A DNA stretch of 64,000 nucleotides from contig CM053271.1 in the NCBI GenBank assembly GCA_028583415.1, positions 89,949,534-90,013,533 on the forward strand. Direction: 5' to 3'. The DNA comes from Protea cynaroides. Taxonomy: Eukaryota > Streptophyta > Magnoliopsida > Proteales > Proteaceae. The first letter of the stretch is position 1, and each line of letters begins with the position of its first letter. Shown here piece by piece: positions 36,355-50,800 of the stretch. The notes under the pieces were generated by a model that was given only the letters and a program-made list of their open reading frames with translations, was not told where the DNA came from and did no database searches. Both the position numbers and the translations under genes were made by a program.

Positions 36355-38791
36355 CTTTTCCAGGTAACAAGGTTACCCCAACGAATATACAATAGTCAGA
36401 GGTAGACCCATGATCATCATGAGCAAAAGCCTAATCTGCATCAGGGTACCCATGAATATCAAGGTGACGATAATTAATGAAGGACAACCTCTTCCCTGTA
36501 GATTGCTTCAGATAACGAAGGACTAAAAACACTACATCATAATGATGAAGATAGGGAGTCTTAATAAATTGGCTAAGCACGCTGACGACATATGAAATGT
36601 CTGGCTGAGTACCAATGAGATACAAAAGCTTGCAACCATAATTGTCAAGGAGCCAAGGCAAACCAAGGTGTTGGAGGCCTGATGGGGCACCTAGGTGACC
36701 AAGGCACTTGATTTTCCAAGGCGTCACAAGGGTGCTTGTGCGATACCTTGACAACTATGTTGCCAACCAGCCGTTGATAAGTTTTTTGTTTTCTTCTTCT
36801 TCTTCTTCTTCTTCTTCTTTTACAACAGAGGAGAGATAGTATCATCAAGATGATAATTCACCTCAATTGGAGTGGAGAGGGTCAAGAACATATTTCCATT
36901 GGGATATAGAATTGCCCTTAGTAGAGAGAGCAATTTCAATGTGCAAAAAAATACTTCAAGAGTCCTCAGACCTTATTGGCTAAAAAAATATTCGGTCTTC
37001 AGGGTGTATTTTGGATCATCTCCAGTTAAGATTATGTCATCAACATAAACTAGAAGCATTGTACCACGTGCTGTTCCGATCAAGGTTTTAAAACATGGAT
37101 CTCGGAGGAGTCTCGGCCTCCTCTGAAATAGAGATTTTCGGCGAGATCTCGCCGAGATTGTGTAAAAACTCCGAGACAGCTCGAAAAGGCTGTCTTGGTG
37201 GTCAAAACTCATTTTTTAGGCTTGTTATTTCAGGGAAACTTTATTTTAGCATACATAAACACATTTAGAGCATAAAATTGTAAAAAAAACTCACACTTTG
37301 TGGTTGTTTGGGTTTACAACCATGTTTTGGTAGTAAACGCTGAAGCCTGTTGTAAACTTAGGCTAATATTGACTATTGTACTCAATCAAATATGGCAAAT
37401 GAGACAATAACATAATGCATTAGGAGAATAAGAAACAAAATAACACTTCATTATAAATCATTATATCATAGTTCAAATGTTTAATACTGGATGATCCCAT
37501 AGTCCCCATGAGCCCATAGTCCACAACTCCACAAAACCCCAAGGGGGATAGCTTGTTGGTAAAAGATCAACACCTCAAAAAAGAAGTCATGAGCTCTACT
37601 CTCCTTGGGTTCACTACCTACCAAAAAAAAAAAAAAAAAAAAAAACTTCACAATCCACATACAATGTCTAATAATACGTAGAGCTGTGGATGATCCATCG
37701 TATTATCATTATACATCTGGGAAAGTTGTCGACACAAATTGTTTTCTGATTGAGCAACATAATCTTCCCATGGCTCAGGATCAATCCCAATATTGATAAT
37801 AGTGGCTCGACCTCCACGTGGGGCTCCACCCCCACTCCCATGATCACTACCATTAGGTCCACTACAACTCCAACTCCAACTCCACTTAGGATCATCTATA
37901 TCAGTGCCAGTAGGAGGGTCAAAAGGCACGGGTGACTGTGTATGTACGTGACCCTCGTTCGAGGCTAGAAACTGGTCGACATCAGTCTAACTGGCTGGCC
38001 AAGTGGGGGTCAGGCCTCCCCCTAGGCTGATCCATCACTGGTGCTCCTGTGTCCTGCAACCACTCCACTATTGGATTGTCCTCTTCAGAGTCAAGCTGAA
38101 AGATGTTGGCGAGCTCGAGTGGGGACTCATCTTCCTTTTTATGATACATGCATTCTCACCTTAGCCCAATGAATCAAGTATTGTGTATCGGTACTATATC
38201 GGTTAGTTGAAATTAAGAGACGTATCGTATCATATCGTGGATACACACGGATACGCATGGATACGGGGCAAGATACGCACAAAAATGATTAAGGAACATA
38301 CAAAATACAATTATAAAACATAAAAACACTATAATTAGCAACATTGAGAAGGAAAATGTTTCTTGCATCATGGATACACAGAAACTCCTAACCAAATACC
38401 CTACGTATTGTAAAACAACAAAAGAATATACAAAACCATGCCTTTTATTAAAACCAGTTTCTAATCCTATTGGAAACCATTTTCCTTAAAAAGGCAAATA
38501 AAACCAAAAGCTACCTCTTCAGTAAATACCCATCTCAGTGGAAATAAACACAAACATACCAAACCCTTACCATTTTTTATAGTTTTCCCTACAACCGATA
38601 CTGGCATTAAGAAAAAAGTAAAGGAAAGCATGACCTAAAACTTAACAAAATAGTAGAGGAACATTGATCAGAAGAAAAAAGAACACACATCATGGCATAG
38701 AAATCAAATTCATGGAGTGGTTAGAGTCATGTACATATTGTTGTTACTGCTACTGGAAAGACAAATCAGGACCAAAACAGGGAATCGATGA

Positions 38792-38837
<46 letters not shown>

Positions 38838-41800
38838 GTCAAATTTTACATGAAAAAAAATAATATTATCTGAATTATATTTCTATTTTTTTAACCAGAA
38901 AATAAAAAAATAAAAAATAAACTCGAAAATTATAACTGAGAAGCAAAGATGGTAGATCAGTGGTCTACACATCTTATATAAATAGTAGAAGAGGAAAGGA
39001 TTAATTTTTGGAAAAAAAAAAAATTTCAAAATTTCTTCTGTTCTTCCAAAATTCCTCAAATCAAACTTCAAATCAGTGTTTAAATCTATGCATGTGACAT
39101 GCATTCATCAAATAGGACCATAGTTCATTGATTCATGAGAAGAAACAACACAAAAATCGATTTATTATGAAAAAAATTGAAGTTGAAATTCATACCTTTA
39201 GGGTTTTCCGCCCTTGGAGCTTGAAGGGATGATTTCAAGCTCTAATCTTTACAAAAACCCAGTTTGATGCTATCTTCTTAGTCGTTTTAGGGCTAAGAAT
39301 CAAAGCCTTAAGGTTTTTTGAAAAAAAAAATCAAGTTGCAGATGAGTATTGAAGCTTCAATGGTTGTCGGCTTTTGAAAAAACACGAACAGGATCTGCTT
39401 TTGAGTAGTATCGATACTGCTCGACACTTAAAAGGCTGTATGATGCAGCCCAAGTCTACTCCAGAAGGGGCCGAAAGAAGAACCTTCCAAAATTGGGCTA
39501 GGCCCAATTGGCTGACCAACCCACACTGTTCACGTGAATAGTGTTCACGGTACTGTTCACGTGAACAGTACCAGCAGCAGATTTTTCATTCCTTTGTTAG
39601 TTCTTTCCTAAAATTTGGTTTCCTAATTTCATTGTTTAGTTTGTTTCCTAATATTTAATAGTAAATGTCAATTACTTGGAGATCAAGTATTCACTTTCCT
39701 ATTTTCAGATTTAGAAAGTTTTTTTTCCATTGTATTAAAACCTTCCTATGTTATAAGGAGGTTTAGTTTTAGTAGTTTTATCTCTTTCCTATTTTAATTG
39801 TAAGGATTCACATTATAAATAAGAGGAGTAGAAGCTGGCTGGTGGTTTAGAGATTTTCCAGAAAAATAAAAGAGTAAAGTTTCTATTTTTTCTGGTTGAG
39901 TCCCCAAGGTTGTGAGACTCAACCGAACTGATTCCCTTTGTGATTCTACTACTTGTTTATTACTCTTCTAATCTGTTTGGAAGACTTGACTCCTATAAAA
40001 GTGTTCTTATATCCTTGTTGTTTTACTACAAAGTAAATCCAGGGTTATAAAAACTTTTCCAGATCTGGCAGTACCAGGTACAGCCAACTTCCAGAGCTTG
40101 TAGCTCCTTCAACTCTTATTGGATTGTCTTCATATTTGGAAGGGTGTTCACAATTATTACAAAGGTCATCCATACCAAGTTTCATCTAATTCTGACGGTT
40201 AGATTTCAAGATAAGTGGTTTTCTTCATTACTTTTCTCTGCAAATTTTTGTATTGGACTGAATTAAGATCCTGTAGCAAAGAGGGCTTGTTAATTTGACT
40301 TGCTTTGAACCCTCTTTGCCATCAATTGGTATCAGAGCCAACCACCACTAGCAAAAACAAGGGAAAAGGACCATCCTCAAAGGCTGGACAGCAAGTTGAT
40401 CACCCATTATTGATACTCAATCAACAAGACTTTGAAGAAACAAGTAAAGAAAGAGGTGTAATGATAGCCCTCATGGCTAGGGAAGTTGTACCCCCTGAAA
40501 AAAATAACCCTCCCCCACCTATACAATCTATCTTGTCTGATTTTGCCGATCTTGTTGCAGAAGAATTACCTAATGAGTTGCCACCAATGAGGGACATACA
40601 ACATGCAATTGATTTAGTCCCCGGGTCAGTGTTACCAAACCTGCCCACCTACCGTCTAAGTCCTACAGAGCATGCAGAACTCAAAAGACAGGTGGATGAA
40701 TTGTTACAAAAGGGTTTCATTGTAGAAAGCATGAGTCCATGTGCCCTACCCGCACTCTTGACACCTAAGAAAGATGGAACATGACGGATGTGCATCGACA
40801 GCAGAGCAATCAACAAAATCACTGTCAAATACCGATTCCCTATTCCACGGCTTGATGATATGTTGGACATGTTGATAGGTACTACTATCTTCACCAAGCT
40901 TGATTTATGGAGTGGTTACCATCAAATCTGTATTCTTCCTGGCGATGAATGGAAAACAGCCTTCAAAATGAAAAACGGATTATATGAATGGAAGGTTATG
41001 CCCTTTGGGTTAACCAATGCCCCTAGTACCTTCATGAGAGTAATGACTCAAACACTCCGACCGTTCATCGGTAAGTTTCTTGTTGTTTACTTTGATGACA
41101 TACTAATATTCAGCAAAGGCCATGAAGACCACCTAGATCATATACGACGAGTAATGAGGATCCTTCGAGATGAGAAATTGTACTTGAACTTGAAGAAGTG
41201 TTCTTTTATGCTCCCCAAGGTAGCCTTCCTTGGTTTCATTATTACATCCAAAGGGGTAGAAGCTGATCCATCCAAGATTGAAAGCATTAGTAATTGGCCA
41301 CTCCCAAAAACTCTCACCGAGGTTCGTAGTTTCCACGGTCTTGCTTCCTTTTATCGGAGGTTCATACGAGGGTTTAGCTCTATCATGGCACCCATCACAT
41401 AGTGCATGAAGACAAAGAAAGGTCCGTTCCAATGGACCCCGGCAGCCACCAAAGCATTCCTTCTTATAAAGAAATCTGTAACTGAAGCTCCTGTCCTACA
41501 CCTACCTGATTTTGACCGTGTGTTCGAGGTTACTACTGATGCCTCACACTCGGGAATTGGAGGGGTACTTATGCAAGAAAAGCATCCGGTGGCATTCTAC
41601 AGTGAGAAGCTCAATGATGCCAAGAAGAGGTATTCTACCTATGATTTAGAACTTTATGCTGTAGTACAGGTGGTCAAACATTGGAGACACTACCTCATTG
41701 GGAAAGAGTTCGTTTTCTACTCTGACCATGAAGCACTCAAGTTTCTTAACTCCCAATGGACCATTAGTCACAAACATGCTAAGTGGATCTCATATTTACA

Positions 41801-44800
41801 AGAGTTTACTTTTGCCCTCAACTATAAAGCTGGAAAAGAGAACCTAGTAGCAGATGCATTGAGCCGCAAGGTGAATACGATGAGTACCTTTTCAGCCCAA
41901 AGTACAGGAATTGAACATATCAAAGGGGAGTACATAGCAGATGAAGATTTTGGTACTATATACCAAAAATTACAGCAAGGTGAAACCGATCCAAAGTTCT
42001 CGATTCAAGACGGCTATTTGTTTATGGGAACACGGTTATGCATCCCAAAGACGTCCCTACGCCAATACTTAATTCGGGAGTTACATGGAGGTGGTTTAGG
42101 TGGACACTTTGGTCGTGATAAGACAATGGCACAAGTTACAGATCTTTACTATTGGCCTCACTTACCCCATGATGTTCAAAATGTGGTCCAACAGTGTCGT
42201 GCATGTCAACTAACTAAAGGCACCAAACAAAATTCTGGTTTTTACACACCATTACCGGTGCCTCATTCACCATGGCTGCACATTAGTATGGATTTTGTCC
42301 TTGGCTTGCCATCCACAAGGAAACGATATGACTCTATATTTGTCGTAGTGGACAGATTCTCAAAAATGGCACACTTCCTCCCTTGTCGGAAGACTTTTGA
42401 TGCAAGGCATGTTGCTGTCCTATTCTTTAAGGAAGTGGTACGTCTCCATGGGCTATCCGAGACTATTGTGTCGGATCGGGATGTGAAATTTATGAGCTAT
42501 TTTTGGAAGACATTATGGTTGAAGACAAATACTAAGTTGCTTTACTCAACTGCCTTCCATCCTCAAACAGATGGGCAAACTGAAGTAGTGAATCGGAGCT
42601 TGGGTAATCTTCTCCGATGCCTTGTTCGTGATTATGAGAAGACTTGGCCCTCCATTCTTGACATAGCAGAGTTTGCTTATAATAGCTCCGTCAATCGGAC
42701 CACGGACCGTACACCATTTGAGATAGTGCTTAGTATCCAACCCAAGAGACCTATTGATCTTGTATCACTCCCACCTCAAGTGCGTGTGAGTATTGAAGCT
42801 GATGAATTTATCCGTCATATCACGGAAGTACATGCAGATGTTCGACGGCGAATAGCACTTAGCAATGAAGCATACAAAGCTAATGCAGACCGTCATCGCC
42901 GTTATGTGGAGTTTAAGCCCGGTGACATGGTGATAGTTAGAATAACTCCTGAGAGATTCACTCCTGGTGAAGCTACCAAGTTACATCCACAGAAAATGGG
43001 TCCCTACAAGGCGCTGAAGAAAATAGGAGCTAATGCGTACGTTCTTGAGCTCCCACCTGACATGGCTATCAGTAACATTTTCAACGTTGCTGATTTGACT
43101 CTCTACACGGGTCATCATTCTGACGAAGGAGATACGAAACATACTTTACGTCTTCCATAGTTTGCCGTTCCTTCCGCTGACCAAATTGAAGATGTTCTTG
43201 ATTCCAAGTATACTATGACTCGCAATAGTGGAGGTTACCAGTCATTATTAATCAAGTGGGAAGGGCACCCACGTAGTGACAACACGTGGATACATGAAGA
43301 TGACTTCAAGCGCATCGACCCTGATTTTTATGATCACTACATGTCTTTCCTCCATTCGTCGGAGACGAATGTTTCTAAGCCGGGGGGAGCTGATGCAGCC
43401 CAAGTCTACTCCAGAAGGGGCCGAAAGAAGAACCTTCCAAAATTGGGCCAGGCCCAATTGGCTGACCAACCCACACTGTTCACGTGAACAGTGTTCACGG
43501 TACTGTTCTCGTGACCAGTACCAGCAGCAGATTTTTCATTCCTTTGTTAGTTCTTTCCTAAAAGTTGGTTTCCTAATTTCATTATTTAGTTTGTTTCCTA
43601 ATATTTAGGATAGATTGATAGTAAATGTCAATTACTTGGAGACCAAGTATTCACTTTCCTATTTTCAGATTTAGAAAGTTTTTTTTCCATTGTATTAAAA
43701 CCTTCCTATGTTATAAGGAGGTTTAGTTTTAGTAGTTTTATCTCTTTCCTATTTTAATTGTAAGGATTCTCATTATAAATAAGAGGAGTAGAAGCTGGCT
43801 GGTGGTTTAGAGATTTTCCAGAAAAATAAAAGAGTAAAGCTTATATTTTTTCTAGTTGAGTCCCCAAGGTTGTGAGACTCAACCGAACTGATTCCCTTTG
43901 TGATTCTACTACTTGTTTATTACTCTTCTAATCTGTTTGGACGACTTGACTCCTATAAAAGTGTTCTTATATCCTTGTTGTTTTACTACAAAGTAAATCC
44001 AGGGTTATAAAAACTTTTCCAGATCTGGCAGTACCAGGTACAGCCAACTTCCAGAGCTTGTAGCTCCTTCAACTCTTATTGGATTGTCTTCATATTTGGA
44101 AGGGTGTTCACAATTATTACAAAGGTCATCCATACCAAGTTTCATCTAATTCTGACGGTTAGATTTCAAGATAAGTGGTTTTCTTCATTACTTTTCTCTG
44201 CAAATTTTTGTATTGGACTGAATTAAGATCCTGTAGCAAAGAGGGCTTGTTAATTTGACTTGCTTTGAACCCTCTTTGCCATCACTGTATTGACCAGTAT
44301 CGTGCAGTATCAAACCGATACAGTTTGATACTGGTCGATACAGGTTGGTTTTTCTTTTTTTAAAAAAAAAAAAAAAAAATCAAAATTAAAGTGTATCGAT
44401 GCATATCGAGCCGTATCGATGCGTATCGGTGCATATCGAGCTGTATCGAGCGGTATCGAGTTTTATCGGTTCAGGCAGTTAGAGTAGTGATGGAGGCTGC
44501 TTTTTAATCAAGCTTCTCCTCCTTCTAAACCATTTGTTCTTGGATTCGATTCCATTAGGATCGGGATCTCTTTCTCCTCCAGCAAACGGTGCAAACGAAG
44601 GGTGGTCGTAGATCACAAAGAATCAAGTCGCCTACTCAATCCGGAGGGCTCAGAATTCCCTCCAGAACAAGCCTCAACTGGGTGCTACACCAGTCACCGG
44701 GGCATCGGAGACTTTCCCAGCTGCATGCAACCCTAGATAGACAAAGAGACCATTCGTTTTCAAAAAAGCCTTGAGAGTCGATATTCCGTGTTGGGTCAAT

Positions 44801-47800
44801 AGATATATGCTTAACACAAATTCTTTGGTAGATTGTGTTATTGCTTTAAAGAAAGAGTTCTCCTTCTCCCAAGCTGTTCCGTTCTTGAGAGGGTTTCTCT
44901 AGTTGGCACTATTTAAGTCTTAGATAAAGGAAGTTGATCTTTAATCAACAATTTGCACGTCAACTGATCAAAGAAGGGCAGGATGAAATCTAAACTGACT
45001 CCCAAATTCTATCTGACGATAGGAGAAACAACATTAGATATGGATACCCGGGCGTTTACATCAAATATTCCATGTTAACATTAGTAGTCGATTGAAAGCT
45101 TCCCTTGTTGCCCATTCAGTAGATCGAGAAAATGCTTATTTTAATAGCAAACCCGCAAGAGAAGGAAGGAACTCTACCAACTAGTATTTCAAAACAAAAA
45201 AACAAGAAAAATATACTGCCTGAAAGAAAAAAAGCAAGGTCAACGAACATCCCGAAAGAGGCGAATGCCGAGGAGTGGAAGCAAGAGCATTGGAGATAGC
45301 GTGTCAAACCAACTTCTTCCTTCTAGTCTCACGGAAAGCTCCTTCTGTACGTGTACGGGAAAGCTGCTTTCTAGTGCACATTAATGTAATGCAGCAAGGA
45401 ATTTTTTCTTTTCTTTTCCAGCTGTAACTATAAGAAATAGGCTAGCCAACTGAGCAAATAAAGGCAAGAGCTAGGCCGAGCCGAACAATCATCACAATGA
45501 AAGACGCCGGTCTTCCTACTTTATTTATTCAAATTCCATGGTGAAAGCACAAAAGTGGTAGGTAAGCCACAGCTCACCATGATTTGAGTAAAAAAAAAGT
45601 GGGATCCACTACAGTTCAAGCTGGAAGAACTCTTTCGTGAGCGTGGGGGCGCTTGCCCGCTGCTATAAAAACGAATCGAAATAGCGGAACGGCTTATAGT
45701 CCGACGACTCAAATTCATAGGGGCGAATCCTTCCCTAGAAGTGTTAAGGGAGATCTTTTCCAACTTACACGCAAGGGGGCTCCGGTCGCCTTTTGTTAGG
45801 AAGGCATGCAACATAGAGAGAGAGCTCTCCCAATACAACCGGAATAAGCTCAGCGTCCAAATCCCTCTCAACAAAAGAAATGTATCGGCGTAGTTTTATT
45901 GGGTTTCAATAGGACTAGGCCACCTTAGCAATGGAGTGGGGAAAGGGAAGTGGGCAGAGGGTCCCTTTCGCTTTATTTCAGTTTAGGTCGGGAATTTTAT
46001 TCGGCAACGGTTATAACATCCCTACCACATGCGGTTTATTGATCTATTGAGATCATTACCAACAGATTAGACGTTTAACCAAAGAGCCCCTCTTTCTCAA
46101 TTAGTTGGGTTATCCGACCTTTAAAACTTTTAGATTACCGAATTAAAAAACGTCGTTGTAGCGATTCCTGCTGGAAGTGGTTATGGCTGATCGACCCGGG
46201 ATGAACAAACAAGCTATCCGTCTAGCCAGCCTTCTCTGGAGACCGGGTTCGAGAGCCCGATGGATCTCGGTTGGTGATGCTAACACCAAATCTTTTTATG
46301 CATCTGTGCCCTAATCATAATGAAGGGGCAGGAACCTACGATAGTAGGTATGAGAGTTTTGAAAGATGAAAGGGGTAACCTCCATGAAAAAGATGAAGAG
46401 ATAGCCGAGTTTGCTGTCGACTACTATCAAAGAATGGTTACTGTTGAATAGAGGATGCAGATTAAGGAGGAAATCTGGCCAAGGAGAGTACTCTAAGAAG
46501 ATTCTAAAAGGTGGCTGGGCAGCCCCATATCATTAAAGAAGTTGATATTTGAAGATAAAATGCTTAGAAGCTTCCTGTGGAAAGGAACTGAATATGAGAA
46601 GAGCTTCCTCCTGATTAGCCAGACTAAGGTGTTTGTACCTAAGAAGGAGGGGGGCTCGGGGCCATACCTAGTGTAGAGAGGGGGGGTCAACTCTCTTTAT
46701 GAATCATGGCCCAAATTGTGTTGTTTGATAATGTAGTTAGGGGAAGTCTTTCCTCTTTAGTTTTTTTGGTTTTTCTAGCACATTCTAAAAATTTTCTATA
46801 AATCTTTCAAGTCTCGAAGACCGCCAGAGAGTCTAGATGACCCTCGGTCCTCGAAGGATGGTCTTTAGTCCAGCATATAGTACCTTACAAAGATCAATTG
46901 AGTACTTATTGACGTATGTCGCTTATTCACGTATCGGTCAAACGGAAACAGGAGGGTCTTTACTGCCGTCCGGGGCTTGAGTGCTAAAGAACAGCTCCAA
47001 ATGAGAGTGCAATGTGGATCAGCTACGATAGGACCTCTTGGATCAAATGAAACAGCCCCATAGCCCCATTGGAGTAAGGGGAGCGATAGGCCCTGCACAT
47101 GGCAAATGAAGGAAGACGGCACACTCGCCTTTTGCAGTCCTCTTTCGTCCCCCAAAAACTTTCATTCCCGTTGAAGCAACCCCTCGTCTTAGGCGAACCG
47201 AAACGATTCATTTGCAGTTGACCACTATGATCTTTCACGGCTTGACCTCTTTAAGAAACCATTTCTTTTCAATGGAACCTGTGAGACCTATTTGCTTCTT
47301 TTACGACTTATTCAACCCGAAAAACCTCAACCTCTGTGTTCAGCAATTAGAACCGTCTCGTCAATGATAGCACTCCCTAGACCTCAAGTCTATAGACTCC
47401 CCTTTCTCAATATCTCATTGAATGTCCCGACCTTTTTATGAATGATGTGGCAAAGAACCGTTAGTCTGCTCCGTGGCAGGGTCCATAAAATGTGGAACCC
47501 CCCCCGCTCCAAGCGAGCAACGTAAGGCTAGGGGGTCAGGTAGTTGTTCGGGCACTGCCGAGAGAAGGGCGATCAGTCTAGTCTAGTAGGCTCTCTCTCA
47601 CCAACAACAAAGGGTGGGTTGTACGGCTTCTGGGGAAAGTGCTGGGAAGGATAGGGATAGCGATACGGTGGTTATTGGATCGGTCAAACAGAACATCAAA
47701 AGTGTGGTCTATTCCTATGCTTCACCGCCCTCCCCGACAACAAGAAAGAGCCCTTCCTTCTACTTTGGGTTTCGCCTTATCTTTAATACGAATTGTTGCT

Positions 47801-50800
47801 CCACTCATTTTAGCACTTTTAATCAGACCTGGATTTCAGAGCTGCGTGATGGCCCTAGTCCTATTGAAAGGGAACAGTCCTTTAGGGAATGACGAGGGGC
47901 AGCACTAGCAAGACGACGTTTGGTAATTCTACTTTTTTTTGATTTAGAAGGTTTGGAACCCTTACTCAACATAGGGTCCAAAAACCCGACATACCCTGGT
48001 AATTAACATATAAATTGGTTATCATCATTAAATGAGTATTAATAATAATTATTTTAATTTTTAATTGCTGAAAATTCATTTTTAAATGCAAATAATTGAA
48101 AAAAATGCCAACAACAACCGAAATCGAAATCTGAAACCGTAGGACAATAGATCGGCCAACAATGATTAACATATAAATAGGTCATCATCATCAAATAAGT
48201 ATATATAATAATTATTCTAATTTTTAATTGTTGAAAATTCATTTTTAAATGCGAATAATTGAAAAAAAAAACCTACAACAACCAAAATCAAAATCTGAAA
48301 CCGTGAGCTTGTAGATCTAGCTCACATATCTAACATATAAAAATTTCATCACATTCTACAAACTTTTTTTTTCTCTGTCATAGTCTCATGTAAAAATATC
48401 ATTTTTGGGCAAGAATCTTACCTTTAACAATTGATACGAAGCTCCCAGAGCAATCCCTATAGTTCGAAGCACCACTGGCAGCAAGTTGAAAGTCCAAACC
48501 AACAAAAAATGAGGAAGAAATAAGGAAGATATGAAAAGTACCAAAGTAAAGCATAGTTCTCGACTGAGAACAAAGATCTGACCCTTTTATAAAGGGAAAA
48601 AAATTATCCCAAAAAGAATTTCTCGGCGAGATATCGTGAGATATGGCGAGGAATTGTAAGAAATGGCGAGAAATTACGGGAAAACCGAGATATCGACGAG
48701 AATATGCAAGGCCGATATGAAATGGGTTATCGACCCTGTTTTCGTTTCTGCTAGTGTCGAGATCAGCGAGAAAGGCGAGAGATCTCGCCGAGTAATCAAA
48801 AGCGCTGCGCTGAAAACTGAACTAAAACAAAGTATCCCTAAGCTTCTCAAACCATGCATGGGAGATAGCTTGAGCCCTTAAATTGTAATATCTAGGGGGA
48901 GCCATATAAATCTCATGTACATGATTGTGAAGAAATGGCATTCACGTCTAACTGATATAACGACTATGACTTATGGGTATCAATAGACATAAGAGCTCAA
49001 ATTGAATTTTATCCTTGCAAATGGGGCAAATGTCTCACGATAATCAACTTCTTCAATTGAGGAAATTCCCTATGCAACCAACTGAGGTTATATCTTTCTA
49101 TAGGGCCTCCAGGATGATGTTTAAAAGAAAACACCCACTGACAGCCAACAACATTGCCACCATCAGGCATGGGAGTAATAGATCATGTATGATGTTTTTT
49201 GAGAGCACCCATCTCATTATCCATGGCCTCTTTCCACTTAGGATCGACCAAAGCATTGGAAACCTTGGAAGGAATTTTAACAGAAGAAGCAGCTGCAAAA
49301 AAACCTTTCAAAGAAGAGGATAAAGCATGATAATAAACAAAGTGCTTAATTGGATGATGAGTTCTTTACCCCTTTTCTGACTGCAATAGGAGATCATCGT
49401 AATAGAGGATGGGAGCAGCACCTGATGAAGAAGGATGGTGATCACTCGGAGCAGCAAGGACAGCAGAGGCAGCATGAGTATCTGCAACACAGCATCATCA
49501 TGTATATACCTGGATGGGGGGAGGATCTGGAGATGTAGTAATCGAGGAATCCAATGGAGTCAACACCAAAGAATCAACCAAAATTAGAAGAGTAGAATTT
49601 GCAATAGAGGGAGATGGAATAGATCTGATTTCTGGAGAAAAGAAAGATAGATCTTCAAAAAATGTGACATCTTTGGACACAAGCTTTTTCTTAGGGATGG
49701 ACAATAACATCTATATCCCTTTTGAGAGGGAGAATATCCAAGAAAAACACACTTCACTGACTAAGGACCTAATTTATCATGAAGAGTATCCAACACATGA
49801 ACAAAGTTCACACATTTAAACACAAGGAGTTAAGGAGAATAATTTATGTAATGGTTTAAGGAGTTGTAAAGGGTATTTTCATGCAAGAGCAGGAGTAAGC
49901 ATTTGGTTTATCATATAGGAAGCAATTAGGACTGCATCTCCCCAATATGTCTTGGAAACATTCATCCCCAAAAGTAAAGAGTAGGTAACCTCGAGAAATG
50001 GTTTTTTTTTTTTTTTTCCCCCTCTCAAATAAACTAATTTTTTGAGGTGTATGAGTACAAGAAAACTGGATTTCGACCCCATGTTCATCCAAGAATTGAC
50101 TAAGATTGTTTGTTGTGTATTGATTATTTTCTCCCATTTCAGCGACACGAAATACTTTGACTTTTAATACAAAGTCCAAACAGAGTTTCCACCATTTTGA
50201 CAGGTCTAAACTGTTAGCGTAATAAAACTGTAACTATAAACTGCTTTGACTTAGTCAAAGTAGTTAGTGCTAGTTTCAAAGACTTGGACTCCTCTTAGTG
50301 TATGGATTCCTAAGTAGTTTATTAGTTTGTTTTATGATTTTTCTTTACCAATTAGGCTTGTTAGTTTTCTTTTCTTATTTTAAGTTTACTTTGTCTTTAG
50401 TTTGTGATTAAGACTCTGACTTGTAGAGTCTCTAATAGTTGTTTTCTTTTTTCTATAAATACAAGCTACAAGGAGTGGAGCAGGACGCATCGATTCTCTC
50501 CATCTTCTATTATTTTTCAAATTTTGTTATGTGGTATCAAAGTAATTCCCTGGGTTGCCATTTTGAGAGTAGTTTAAGGTTCTTCATTAGGTGTGTAGTC
50601 ACCACTATTGCTGCTCTTGCTACTGCTACTGCTACTGCTACTGCTACTGCTACTACTACTAGGTTCACAGTGGCTTATACTGTGTTGTTATTACTATTTG
50701 GTTCACAGTGACCTATACTGTACTGCTAATACTACTACTTGGTTCACTGTGACCTATATTGTGTTGTTATTATTACTTGGTTCACAGTGACCTATATTAT

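Larger units (their letters stand above)
39441..44284 (+). mobile_element. Ty3/gypsy chromovirus, complete ends but lacking gag
   Basis: 4844 bp with LTRs 39441-40324 and 43391-44284, perfect 5-bp duplication CTGTA (39436-39440, 44285-44289), primer site TTGGTATCAGAGCC at 40326 for initiator tRNA-Met, and polypurine tract GGGGGGAGC ending at 43390. I count about 12 substitutions and a 10-bp indel between LTRs, so the insertion is young compared with its neighbours. The internal region is only 3.07 kb. Protease-distal linker and RT start within 0.3 kb of the primer site, and no gag or DSG protease is present. It is thus non-autonomous. Confidence 0.93.

Noticed and set aside
37648..37929. Minus-strand ORF as a transposase fragment
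   Set aside because: Neighbouring transposons make it tempting, but no catalytic or dimerisation motif could be seen.
47614..47908. Overlapping 92- and 89-codon ORFs as a mitochondrial gene
   Set aside because: Compared by eye with the ccm, nad6 and mttB proteins; no match. Left unassigned.
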